From Lineus longissimus (lineage: Eukaryota; Nemertea; Pilidiophora; Heteronemertea; Lineidae): DNA of 64,000 bases. Below, piece after piece: positions 35,601 through 45,825 of this stretch. The stretch lies in contig NC_088320.1 in NCBI RefSeq assembly GCF_910592395.1, positions 1 through 64,000 of the forward strand, read 5' to 3'. The stretch's first letter is position 1. The number at the start of each line of letters is the position of its first letter. The position numbers were made by a program, and so were the translations under genes. Below the pieces are notes generated by a model. It was not told the DNA's origin and made no database searches. It worked only from the letters and a program-made list of their open reading frames with translations.

Positions 35601-38600
35601 TACAAGTCAGTGTAGCAATGAGGCTGTGTTGTATACGTAATTTAATCGCCTTCACAACCCATCTCAGTAAATGATTCCATGCCTGTCCCACAGAAGAAAA
35701 CGGCCTAAAATCTCCACTGCTGTTTTCTCGTCAGAAACTCAGATAAACTTGCAGTCCAATCAGACTCACCTTTGGTTTTGGACACCACAATGACGTCATA
35801 TGGATTCGAGGGCACCTCGTGATCCTTCGGCAAGTTTCCTTTGGCGTCGACACCACGTTTCGGATCTTCTGGAGACTCGGCGAATTTAGGGAAAACCGCA
35901 TTTCTCGGTGTGTGAGAACTGTAAGGGTGTTCAGCTGGGTAGGATTTGTTTATCATGGAATCTCTATGAAGAGGAAATAATGATTAGGAATGCTGTAGTT
36001 CTCACGACACATGCAACAACAGAGAGAGCGGGAGAGAGTTCTCTAAAGCAGACCCCATTTTCATGCTTTTGTGTACGCGGATATCTTCTCGGAGTGTTAG
36101 TTAGTTTGCAGTGATACGGATCGCACACTTCATAAAACGAACCGAAACATCATAATATCCAAAGCTAAGTGATTGTCATAATGAAATGACCAGGAGCAAC
36201 GTCAACGTTTATCGGTAAGGAGACTTACTGGAATGCAATATCTTGTGGGCGAGGAACGCTGCAATATGAAAGCAAATACTGTATTATGTAAAACGGAAAG
36301 CTGTATTCATGGACAAAACCGCTTCACAGATGAGGGCAAAGTAGTCAGAGTTACAACTGTGAAGCACTCAAGTTGGTTCTGGTGTAAATTTGGATCAAAT
36401 CAAATGGCTTTTCATCCTTTCATTCTCCTTCACTTCAATAAGATTCGTCAATTTGAGAACATAAACACGCCCTGCACTGCAATGTTGTAATGCATTAGTT
36501 ACATCCTCTGTAGCCGGGTTGGTTGATGTGTCACCTACGATGGACCAAGTACTCATTTCACAAAGCTACCCAGGAATGATCGGGTCAAGAGACGAAGAGA
36601 AGTGATGGCCTCACAAGAGAATGTAACAAGCCCATTTCGTGCCCGATCTATACTCACAGCTGGTCGTTCAGGCGTATATTGCTCCTCTTTAGTTGGGTCA
36701 AGTCATAGTACTGCTGGATGGGAACGTCCCTGCAAGATCCAAGAATAAACAGGATGATGACCCGGACAGTGAAAGACAAATGGTCATTCTCTGCTGGAAA
36801 ACAGGGATGGCATAAGGCAAGAGGTCGGTTGTTGACTAACTAGAATAGGTCACACTATAGTGCCAGGTGAGATCAACCCGATAAGCTGGAGGTCGGTTGT
36901 TGACCAACTAGAATATGTCACACTATAGTGCCGGGTGAGATCAGCCCGTTAAGCTGGAGGTCGGTTGTTGACCAACTAGAATATGTCACACTATAGTGCC
37001 AGGTGAGATCAGCCCGTTAAGCTGGAGGTCGGTTGTTGACCAACTAGAATATGTCACACTATAGTGCCAGGTGAGATCAGCCCGTTAAGCTGGAGGTCGG
37101 TTGTTGACCAACTAGAATATGTCACACTATAGTGCCAGGTGAGATCAGCCCGTTAAGCTGGAGGTCGGTTCATTACTAACTAGAATATGTCACACTATAG
37201 TGAGGAGAGCTGTAAATCACCACTCTACAAACTCAATCGATATCAGCACCTCAAATATTCATGCCAGTCATAACAGGTTGTAATACATAGCACATTAAGG
37301 TGAAAGCTTAGCTGGAATTAATGCTTTCTATCGACCACTGTGTTGAAGGGAGCATGCTATAGCAATGATAAAGTTAGATTGAGTTTCAACCACATGGTGT
37401 GTCAACTTGGAATCAGACACAAAGTGACACTGGATGTCTTCTCGCCAAGGTTCACACATAATGCATTTACCGCTGACGTCAGTCTTTGTCCATCGCTCGT
37501 TCTTGTCATATGACACATGGGAAGTGTTCTGCCGAATGATAAGTTCGGTAATATGAGTGAAATTTTCTTGATGACCAAAGCGGTTTATGCAGCGAAAAAA
37601 ACATAACTTAATCTTTAAATGCGCAGCACACTTGGTAATGGAGAATCACCAATGCTCTTAAGCCAGAGTACAGTAGTTCTATAGCTGAGGTCGCGGCCAC
37701 TTTAAGCCTAATGTCTCTCTGGATGGATCACGAAATAAGTACCTTAATCCCATAGTGTTAGACAAGCAAGGCATATTCTAGGTCGCCCTCGATCATACAT
37801 ATATATTTGGTTGATAAATGGGCTTTTTACGTTATGATAGAGAAGTCATAAAGCTCGGTCAAAAAGGGAGGAGTTCACAGATATCAGTATACACAGTCTA
37901 CTTGTATTACACGTTACCTTGTGTGCCAAGTTGGACCTTTAGGTAGCCAAATATCGGAATGCTTGGTGTTTCCTGTCCCCCATTCAACAGGAAGGCCTTG
38001 GGCCCGCTCAAGCGGCGGTAAGATCTTAAGAGATGTCATTCTCACTCCTACGTAAACATCAGCAAGTCTGAATTTGAAGGAACACCACTACTGCTAGTCC
38101 TGTACCATGTCCAAACCTTCAATGGCGTCCCTCGGTCGCTAAGCACACTTTACGCCTGCGCTAACGAAACGTTCGTTCTTACGTCAGTTTGTATATAGCA
38201 CACTGGATTAGCCGATTAGGCCTGTGAAAAATATACATAAGCTCGCCAAAATGCATAATATTTTAAATAATTTTATCGTTATTTCGTCTGGAGACACACG
38301 CTTATTTGACTAGTTTACGCAGTGAGGCCATGATAATTATCGACCACATTAGATAGTACATGTACATCATACATCGTCATGAAAGTGGTTTGTAATTGCC
38401 AATGTGGGCGTAGTTTGACATAGCTCAAAGAACCTTGGTCCTGATAAAAAGACACACATTCCAAAAAGACTCATAAATATATGATAATGGCCAGAGATTA
38501 AGAATTAAAACTGTGGGGAACTTAGCAACCCGGGAGAGTGTTGGGGTTAGTTGGTATGATTAGAAACCTCCATAATAATGCTGAATCATGTCGGCGATGT

Positions 38601-41600
38601 TCACGTATGCTCGATATAAGTGCCACTGAGAAATTTCTAGTTGTCTTCAAACTTCTTAAAACCGACTTCAGGCAATGCTGTACAACAATAAACTTGTCAT
38701 CAATATTATCACCAAGTATGCACGATCATGACCTCTTCAGCTGGATGACTAAACCACTTGCAGTCATGCTTACCCTTAATCAATAGTTTTAGCCATCGCC
38801 ATCTTGCGACCAATGCCGACATCGCTCTCGGTTTCGACGAATCCCTATCGATTGTTCGGCTCAACTGTAATCATTCTTGTTTCCTTGGGAGTCTTCCCAT
38901 AAGGAATGAATTGTTGACAAGTGTGTTTAAGTGTGGATCCCTGAAGCGAGGTTAATCGCTTTCACTAAAATAAATGGTATTCCCCATAATGTTTCAATTA
39001 TTATCTGAGAGTAGGTGTTCACGGATTCAGTTCTACTCATAGTTTCATCGAAACTAACAAAACTAAAAGGACAAAACGTGTTTCCCGATTGTGAAATCGC
39101 GAGTCATATATAAAGTCCTGCGCGCCAGTGAACAGATATTACCAAACATTATCACTCTGAGAAAGGTTGAAAGTGTGTCTCCTGAGGCATTGCTCGATAA
39201 AGGACTAAACGACTAAATAAACCGAACAGATCCGATAAGAATGGATAGCTATTTGATTCAACTGTCTGATGGCATGGCTATACCGCAAGGGCTGAAGACT
39301 AAGGGCAGCACGATGGTAGACAGGGTCTTCAGGTGTTTGAAGCAGAGATCACGCTTTTCATTGGATAGATTACGGCCGTTAGGAGGCCTGGCTAAAGCAA
39401 CATCCGTCTGGTACAAAGTGGACTATGATTGTGTTGTTTATGTCAATGACGTCACTCCTCCTTTTAGAGATAATGTCATCGATGAGTTCCAGGACATTCT
39501 GTTGCTGAGCTTTAACCTGACAGAAGCAGACTTCAAAGTGTGCCCGCGTTCTCTGCAGTTCTCAATAGATGGCGTTGACTTTGACTTGCTTCCCGCCACG
39601 AACATGGTGCCACCAAACGACAGGTCAGGTGACACTGTGATGACGCAACACAGGTTTATGCTGCAGAAGATTACAAGGTCACGTGATCTACGGAAAGCCG
39701 CGAACGACAACAGTGCAGGCTTGACCGAAGCTTCGGTAGAGTTCGTCAAAAGACAAACCCCATTTGTCCACAGGGTCGCACGACTCGGAAAGTTCTGGAA
39801 CACCACGATATTCTACCCGAAGTACCTGTCCGGGCGATCTTCTATCATGGAGACGCTAGCGATCAAGGCAGGACAGGAAGAGGAACAAGCTAACAAATAC
39901 AAGCCATCTATCCTGAGAGCGTTCAGGCTCTTCCTCGTCAGAGTCCGGGACATTCGCAGTACCAACTTAGGATTCTACGAGTTTTACAGGGCGGCAGACG
40001 TGCCTGACCACATCAGACAGGCACGGCCTCTATTATTGGACCCGAGCAACCCATACAATAACTTTCTTCATGGACTAAAAGAGGACACCGCTGACGTTTT
40101 CATAAAATGTGCTGTCGAAACGTTGCGGCGCTTTGACAAAGTGGAACTGCAAGGCTTGTGTGGAATGCCGCCTGATATCTTCTCACTGTTCGAACCGCAA
40201 CCACCGGTGCACGATTTCATAACAAAGCTTGGCTTTGTCTTGCCCTCGAGTTGGTTAGCGGATACACGCACGACCACCTCCACCGGGCAGCCGCACCTGC
40301 ATATCCGTCGTAAAGATGTCATACAGCCCAAATTTCTGGATTGTATCAAGCTCGTGTTTGCAGCTATGGCTGAGCTGGTGAGGTACAATTCAATGTTTCA
40401 CAACAGATCAGCAAGTAATGATTCTGTTGTTCAGTCGGTAAACGGAAAACTCAAAGAATTCATTGACTCCAGTATTAAGGGGGGCCAACACCTCGCCTGG
40501 GGTCCATCGAGTGAGTCACACGAGGCGTATGACGTCACATTTGAGATTCCGGTTGGAGCAGACGGTACCAATACTGTACGTATCAGTGCTAAGTGGGGAC
40601 AGTTGTGAACAGGAGGAACAATATTTGAACAAGAAGAGCTAGCTTATTTGCAGATTTGGTTTGTTAATTACAACTTTGGGCCTTTTTCGTTTAAATTCAT
40701 TGTCGGTCCAACTTCTGTCAGGATGGTTGAACAGCTGAGAAGGTTATAGTGATATAATGTTTCATTCAAGGACATAATGATTTTCGAAGATACTCTAGCT
40801 CCAGCGAAAAAAATTTTCAGGGTTAGCGTAAGGGTTAGTAGAAAATAGTCAAAATTCTGAAAAATGTTCAAAGTTTTCGGACTGACGATGTTCGTTCATT
40901 TTGAGCAGAAAACAAAAACCAGTGAAAAAAAAATGGACTTAGAAATTTTTTCAACTTTCAGTCAGTTCAAAATTTCGAAAAATGTTCAAGTCAAAAGAGT
41001 TTTGGGACTGATGATGTTGGTTCATTTTGAGCAGAAAACAAAAAAAACAGTAAAAAAATTCTTGGACTTTGGAATTTTTTTAGGGTTAGGGTAAGGGTTA
41101 GCAGGAAAAGTCAAACTTCTGAAAAATGTTCAAAATCAAAGAAGTTTTGGGACTGAAAAAAACCAATGAAGAAAACATTTGGACTTAGCGAGGAATGGCT
41201 GTAGTTTCATGAGTAAAGGCTTACTCTCCCTGAAGACTGAGTGTGACTTTGAAAACGTTCGTTTGAACAAAACTCGAGTTTGGAGCCGGCTCATGGCATC
41301 ACTCTATTTAGATGTATATACATGTATGTACAATGAAATCAAGGAATCCTTTCGTGTTGCGAAAGAATTGATCATGTTTATGTATTTAGTGATAAATGTT
41401 TAAACTGTAAAACATCGTTCGTTTTACTTGATGGTGTAAGTTGTATCCCATTCGCTGGAACATCGCGAATGCTGCCAATATACATACACCAAACACAGCA
41501 GCCAGACTGGTCAATCACTTACCTTGGCTTCAGCTTGAAACCCGTGGAAAGATGATGGGGAAGCACTTTGTACCTTATTGAAATATCATCAGCTGTGGCT

Positions 41601-42305
41601 TGGTCCCTCGACCAGGCATTGGCTGAGCTGGGGCATTTACGGAGATGTGATTGGATAGGATTGGGATCACGTGATGTGTGGAGACTATCGTCACGGAAAG
41701 ACCTGCAAAGGACAGAGGTCAATCAGCGCACCCAGTGTCTGTGCAATTGTCGAACAAGGGGCCTGCACAACTTTTATCTTTAAATTCATCTCCAGTGTGT
41801 AAGTCCATGCATTTACTGGCAAATGGCAATTTTGGTGTCTGTACTTTGAGAAGCCTCGAGTCGTCTAGAAAACCTCACAAGTGCATGTCCGCTGTACATG
41901 TTAGCAAATCTGATTCGTCTAAGACGCTCTCAACTCGTTCTTATCTAAATAACTTGAGTGGGGCCCGGCTTGAATTAGAAGAGTAGTAAGTTTGTCAACT
42001 TACACTTTCATCTCTCCTCCAACTTTCCTCAGATTCAGACGAGGCATCCCGTCATTTCCCCACTCATCCACGTTGTTCTCTGGATCCTCAAAAGAACTGT
42101 ACGTTCTGTAATTGGGCAGCTCGCCTCCGTTTAGGCCATACTCTACTGGCTGAAGTGGGTCACATGGGAGAACATTGGTCAGGTAATAAGGAAACGGAGT
42201 AGGTAGGAATGAAGGAGTCTGGTAAGGTTCATATTGCCTGTACGATACCAGGCCTAGCTCCTTCTCACGGTTTAAGGCATAACGCTCGCCTAATGCTAAA
42301 GCCAT
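32637..42305 (-). CDS. SPMIP4: SPMIP4/C7orf31-like sperm/ciliary microtubule inner protein
   Basis: Ten exons join in frame on the minus strand: 42305-42004, 41702-41523, 38040-37918, 36729-36658, 36258-36229, 35963-35770, 35552-35371, 35028-34861, 34654-34533 and 34221-32637, giving 985 aa. Most donors are GTAAGT or GTGAGT. Diagnostic family segments are YPAEHPYSSHTPRNAVFPKF in exon 6, an ERGQWQTTY...TGLGP block (about residues 374-391), PPQPIEGRIAR (427-437) and a C-terminal PQTSLLQIQNSFTKSDAHKK (from 926). These match human C7orf31, now named sperm microtubule inner protein 4, found in sperm doublet microtubules. Human protein is about 590 aa; the extra length here is mostly in the 528-codon last exon (about 460-900), which I cannot match. 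The weakest join is the exon 3 acceptor (GTGAG, poor pyrimidine tract). Since exon 3 begins A-ATG, a shorter transcript starting there is possible. Intron 2 holds the OAS-like gene; intron 3 holds a minisatellite. Confidence 0.85.
36819..37200. repeat. 68-bp minisatellite in SPMIP4-like intron 3
   Basis: About 5.5 copies of a 68-bp unit contain GGTCGGTTGTTGACCAACTA, CACTATAGTGCCAGG and GATCAGCCCGTTAAGC. CACTATAGTG is a perfect palindrome present in each unit. It lies wholly between coding exons 3 and 4 of the minus-strand gene. Confidence 0.92.
38957..38985 (-). promoter_or_regulatory. IRF-like half-site and kappaB-like site upstream of the OAS-like gene
   Basis: The minus strand of 38957-38970 reads TTTTAGTGAAAGCG, which contains an AGTGAAA core resembling interferon-regulatory-factor half-sites. 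Bases 38976-38985 (minus GGGGAATACC) match the NF-kappaB consensus at nine of ten positions. They lie about 255-285 bp upstream of the OAS-like start codon. Recognition is by eye and such short motifs occur by chance. Confidence 0.3.
39041..39055. promoter_or_regulatory. Inverted ISRE-like half-sites (AGTTTC-n3-GAAACT)
   Basis: AGTTTCATCGAAACT is a palindrome of the two halves of an interferon-stimulated response element separated by three bases, 52 bp upstream of the TATA box of the OAS-like gene. Vertebrate ISREs have direct rather than inverted GAAA cores, so binding by an invertebrate IRF is inferred. Confidence 0.35.
39107..39114 (+). promoter_or_regulatory. TATA box of the OAS-like gene
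   Basis: TATATAAA lies 127 bp upstream of the ATG at 39241, implying transcription start near 39140. No ATG intervenes between that point and the annotated start, and the start context (AAGAATGG) is favourable. Confidence 0.65.
39241..40608 (+). CDS. OAS-like nucleotidyltransferase (2'-5'-oligoadenylate synthetase family), intronless
   Basis: A single 455-codon exon. The nucleotidyltransferase core has GG at 48-49, the metal-binding pair D61 and D63 in KVDYDCVVY, and a third acidic residue D115 in GVDFDLLPA, which aligns with the catalytic FDVLPA strand of OAS. The 51-residue spacing between D63 and D115 fits the OAS/cGAS-like pattern. The helical domain shows SIMETLAIKA (201-210, like YALELLTVYA) and ARPLLLDPSNP (261-271, like PRPVILDPADP), typical of the OAS C-terminal domain. 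These enzymes make 2'-5'-linked oligoadenylates or cyclic dinucleotides from NTPs on sensing nucleic acid. Oddities: the usual GGS motif reads GGL and the loop is one residue short; there are no introns; and a tail of about 110 residues follows the core. It lies antisense within intron 2 of the SPMIP4-like gene. Family membership is fairly sure; activity, product and ligand are unknown. Confidence 0.8.
   Translation: MDSYLIQLSDGMAIPQGLKTKGSTMVDRVFRCLKQRSRFSLDRLRPLGGLAKATSVWYKVDYDCVVYVNDVTPPFRDNVIDEFQDILLLSFNLTEADFKVCPRSLQFSIDGVDFDLLPATNMVPPNDRSGDTVMTQHRFMLQKITRSRDLRKAANDNSAGLTEASVEFVKRQTPFVHRVARLGKFWNTTIFYPKYLSGRSSIMETLAIKAGQEEEQANKYKPSILRAFRLFLVRVRDIRSTNLGFYEFYRAADVPDHIRQARPLLLDPSNPYNNFLHGLKEDTADVFIKCAVETLRRFDKVELQGLCGMPPDIFSLFEPQPPVHDFITKLGFVLPSSWLADTRTTTSTGQPHLHIRRKDVIQPKFLDCIKLVFAAMAELVRYNSMFHNRSASNDSVVQSVNGKLKEFIDSSIKGGQHLAWGPSSESHEAYDVTFEIPVGADGTNTVRISAKWGQL
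40818..41185 (+). repeat. Degenerate repeat of about 120-140 bp with interstitial telomere-like motifs
   Basis: Three imperfect units begin GAAAAATGTTCAA at about 40858, 40978 and 41120 and share GGGACTGATGATGTTGGTTC and TTTTGAGCAGAAAAC. Two related telomere-like stretches, AGGGTTAGCGTAAGGGTTAG at 40819-40838 and AGGGTTAGGGTAAGGGTTAG at 41082-41101, precede units. A relative in the opposite orientation lies at about 45530-45665. The short + frame 40864-41094 is derived from the repeat. Confidence 0.75.
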
Positions 42306-42794
42306 ATTGAAGATGACACAGCTCTCTCTGTCAAAGACTTGATATTCACAGGTTCCGAATCGAACTATTCACACTCATGTTGTCCATGGTCGACAGGATA
42401 TCTGAATAACACAAGAAAAATCTGTAACTTATCAAACCCGAAACAATCCTATCAAAACACCTTCATCGGATTAGACTGCATATCTGTACCAAAAATAACA
42501 TGTTTAAACAAGCGTCGTCAATTTGTGCCTTTACATGTCGGTTCCCGTGTAGATAAGTTGAATCCGTGTTAAACCCATTTACTGTAAACCCAAGATGCCC
42601 AAGGCTTGAGACACCTTTATCGATTATTAGTAGGAATTGTCTTATTAAGGCGATGTTACTGGTTCCAACATGTTGATCAATGGTGAGGTGATATTTCAGG
42701 AATGTCGTAAATTGAGGATACATGTATGCATGTTTAACAAAACGTCAGAGACGAATCATGCAGAGACAGAGACGATTGAGACACTTAATAACCG
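42306..42794. other. Upstream region of the SPMIP4-like gene
   Basis: This lies immediately 5' of the first coding exon on the minus strand. I see no clear TATA box and no recognisable gene in the short frames present (42339-42572 +, 42463-42723 -). Confidence 0.4.
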
Positions 42795-43490
42795 CTAGAG
42801 GCTATTTTTCGGTGTGGAGAGATGAGTCGCCGACAGTGGCACCATGCCAGTAGTCACTATGCTATAGTATCGATGTAGAAGGGTAGATCACATAGGGAGA
42901 GAGTATCAGCATCGTACGGTGCTATGTTATCGGTGCGGAAGGATCGGTCACAGGGGGAGAGAGTAGCAGCCTTGAGTGACAGTAGCACTGGGCTATGTTA
43001 TCGGTGTGGATCAACGGACAGGTCACAAAGGGAGATAAAAAGTCAGTGAATACTAGATCATGTAATCGGTGTAGAACGACAGGTCACAGAGGGAGAGAGT
43101 ACGAGCCTTGAGTGCCAGTGAATACGAGGCTATGTTATCCGTGTGGAAGGGGTACCGCGGAAGGACAGGTCACAGAGGGAGAGAGTACCTGCCAAGAGTG
43201 CCAGTAAATACCAGGCTGCGTTATCGGTAGAGGAGGACAGGTCACAGAGGGAGAGAGTACCAGCACCGAGCGCTAGTGAATACAGGGCTATGTTATCAGT
43301 GTGGAAGGACAGGTCACAGAGGGAGAGAGTACCAGCACCGAGCGCTAGTGAATACAGGGCTATGTTATCAGTGTGGAAGGACAGGTCATAGAGGGAGAGA
43401 GTACCAGCACCGAGCGCTAGTGAATACAGGGCTATGTTATCAGTGTGGAAGGACAGGTCATAGAGGGAGAGAGTACCAGCACCGAGTGCC
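42795..43490 (+). pseudogene. Decayed tandem array translating as CCHC zinc-knuckle-like units
   Basis: About ten units of roughly 60-80 bp occur; the last four are near-identical 72-bp copies (43276-43490). In the frame open at 43276-43554, each unit reads CYQCGRTGHRGREYQH, the C-x2-C-x4-H spacing of a retroviral-type CCHC zinc knuckle, with Tyr at the final cysteine. Older copies upstream keep the same signature in shifting frames (for example CYRCGRIGHRGRE at about 42925-42965) but contain stops and indels. It may be a fossil of a knuckle-encoding exon amplified as a minisatellite, or a minisatellite that mimics one by chance. I see no flanking splice sites or start that I trust. Confidence 0.4.
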
Positions 43491-44100
43491 ATTATACACT
43501 TTCCCCTTTTTGACACAGAAACTGTTCGATTTCGTTTATCGCCATGTAACATAACCATTATACCGATTACTTGCGAAACACAAATTGTTTGCCCGTGACA
43601 TCTAGAACGATATTTTTAACAACACTTTGCACACATGGTGATACTTATACTTCTTTTTAAAATTCGACACTGTATTGGAAAATAACCATAGGTAACTTTT
43701 ATCAAATGAAGAGTAGAATGGTATCTGCGTTCAACCTGAGGTCAGATGATCATCGTTCTCTATCTATCTTCCAACAGTCATCTTCACGAGCAAATCGTGT
43801 GTACATAATGGATAACTAAAACCCCGTTGATAGCCTATTGAGCCTTTTCTTAAGGACACTAAAGTCATGGACTAAACATATCCTATTTCTTATACAGTTC
43901 TTAACAAATGTAAGAATAAATACGACAGTGTTTGCAGACTGAACGCATATAGCTGACATTACGCATGTTCGCTGAGGCTTTCAAAGTCAGTGCCAGTCCA
44001 ACCATTCTCGCGCCACATGTACAACCTCATAATCGAAGCCATTCAAACATTAGAGCAGATCTCTGTGCAGGAAACACCAGCGGTAAAACTGTCGGTCGAT
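43491..44100. other. No gene recognised
   Basis: Unique AT-rich sequence between two minisatellites. No exon-like frame, RNA gene or clear regulatory element was seen. Confidence 0.5.
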
Positions 44101-44681
44101 TAGTGATCCCTCCCTGACCAGTGTCTTCATAGTGATCCCTCCCTGACCAGTGTCTTCATAGTGATCCCTCCCTGACCAGTGTCTTCATAGTGATCCCTCC
44201 CTGACCAGTGTCTTCATAGTGATCCCTCCCTGACCAGTGTCTTCATAGTGATCCCTCCCTGACCAGTGTATTCATAGTGATCCCTCCCTGACCAGTGTCT
44301 TCATAGTGATCCCTCCCTGACCAGTGTCTTCATAGTGATCCCTCCCTGACCAGTGTCTTCATAGTGATCCCTCCCTGACCAGTGTCTTCATAGTGATCCC
44401 TCCCTGACCAGTGTCTTCATAGTGATCCCTCCCTGACCAGTGTCTTCATAGTGATCCCTCCCTGACCGGTGTCTTCATAGTGATCCCTCCCTGACCGGTG
44501 TCTTCATAGTGATCCCTCCCTGACCGGTGTCTTCATAGTGATCCCTCCCTGACCAGTGTCTTCATAGTGATCCCTCCCTGACCAGTGTCTTCATAGTGAT
44601 CCCTCCCTGACCAGTGTCTTCATAGTGATCCCTCCCTGACCAGTGTCTTCATAGTGATCCCTCCCTGACCAGTGTCTTCAT
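44101..44681. repeat. 29-bp minisatellite, about 20 copies
   Basis: The 29-bp unit runs from TAGTGATCCCTCCCTGACC to AGTGTCTTCA and is nearly invariant apart from ACCAGTG/ACCGGTG in a cluster of three units (near 44465-44530) and one GTGTATTCA unit. Confidence 0.97.
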
Positions 44682-45825
44682 CATAACCGGTTTCAGAAAG
44701 GAATGAATGGGTGACACCATGGTTAAGTCATTATATATAATTAGGTGTCATCAAGACTGACGTAGGCATATTATATCGTAACATATGAATATGTATTAGG
44801 TTCACTGGTAGCAACCAATATGAACATCCTGTGCCATTTCATGCCAGGCACTGTAATGTAATGCTACAAGGTGAACCAAGGGGTACTTTCTGTAGAGGAA
44901 GTAAGCTCTGGCTGTGGCCAAAAAGAGATGGATTCTAACAAAGCTCTGATACGAATATCCGTGATACTAATCTTCCTTGACGGTGCGATAGTCGATACGA
45001 GCCAAAAGCTAAACAAGGAAGGACGAGCCCCTGGCAATGTATCTATACAAACAATATATCTTACCTAACATATGTACTTATCGGTTGATATTCAACATGA
45101 AGCCATCTATTAGTCCACTTCTGTTGTGCTTGACTGAGTGATCTCCCAAACCCAATACAAGTGGATCAGACAATGGGGCACTGTCATGATTGTTCATGGA
45201 CTATAAACGCTTCTCAAATAGACCATTCACATATCACCAAGGTGCCATACCACATACCATTCATGGCAGACGACACTCAAGTGAGTGTACGCATGCGCAA
45301 GCACTGTCGCCAGGGCATAGGGTATTATGTATGTCGGCACATCTCGGCAGTAGATATCGAAATCAGCTGCTGTTGAGCAAGTCGCAGTGCTGAAGGATAT
45401 TTTGGTTTAACAAGCCCGTCGTCTGGAGCGACGCGACGCGAGAACCTAGCTCCTTTGCAAGAACTCATCAATCGTCAATGGAGAATACCTTGGAGAACGC
45501 CTGATGATTGACCAAGAGAGATATTTGAGCTGAAAAAATTTCTGAGTACAAAATTTTTTTTTCACTTTTTTTTCGCTCAAATCAAGACCAACATCACCAA
45601 TATCATCAGTCCCAAAACTTTTTTGAAAATTTTTCAAATGAAAAAATGTCTAAGTACAAAATCCATGAGAAGGTAAGTAAGTCTTGCCTGAAGCAAGTGA
45701 ATATAGTTTGAAAGGACGTAAAAAGAAGGTTTGAATGTGGAGAAACGTGCTGATCTTTATCAACCTTTAATCATCAGATAGTGGAAGTCCCAGATACACA
45801 CAGAGGGACGACAACATTTAAGGCT
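44682..45825. other. No gene recognised; one dispersed-repeat copy
   Basis: On the minus strand the stretch 45665-45530 contains GTTTTGGGACTGATGATATT followed by TTGATTTGAGCG and A-runs. It is homologous to the repeat at 40858-41185 and in opposite orientation. The rest is unique with only short frames. The part nearest 45826 should include the 3' UTR of the thyroglobulin-domain gene; I find no canonical AATAAA there, only a GATAAA near 45756. Confidence 0.45.
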
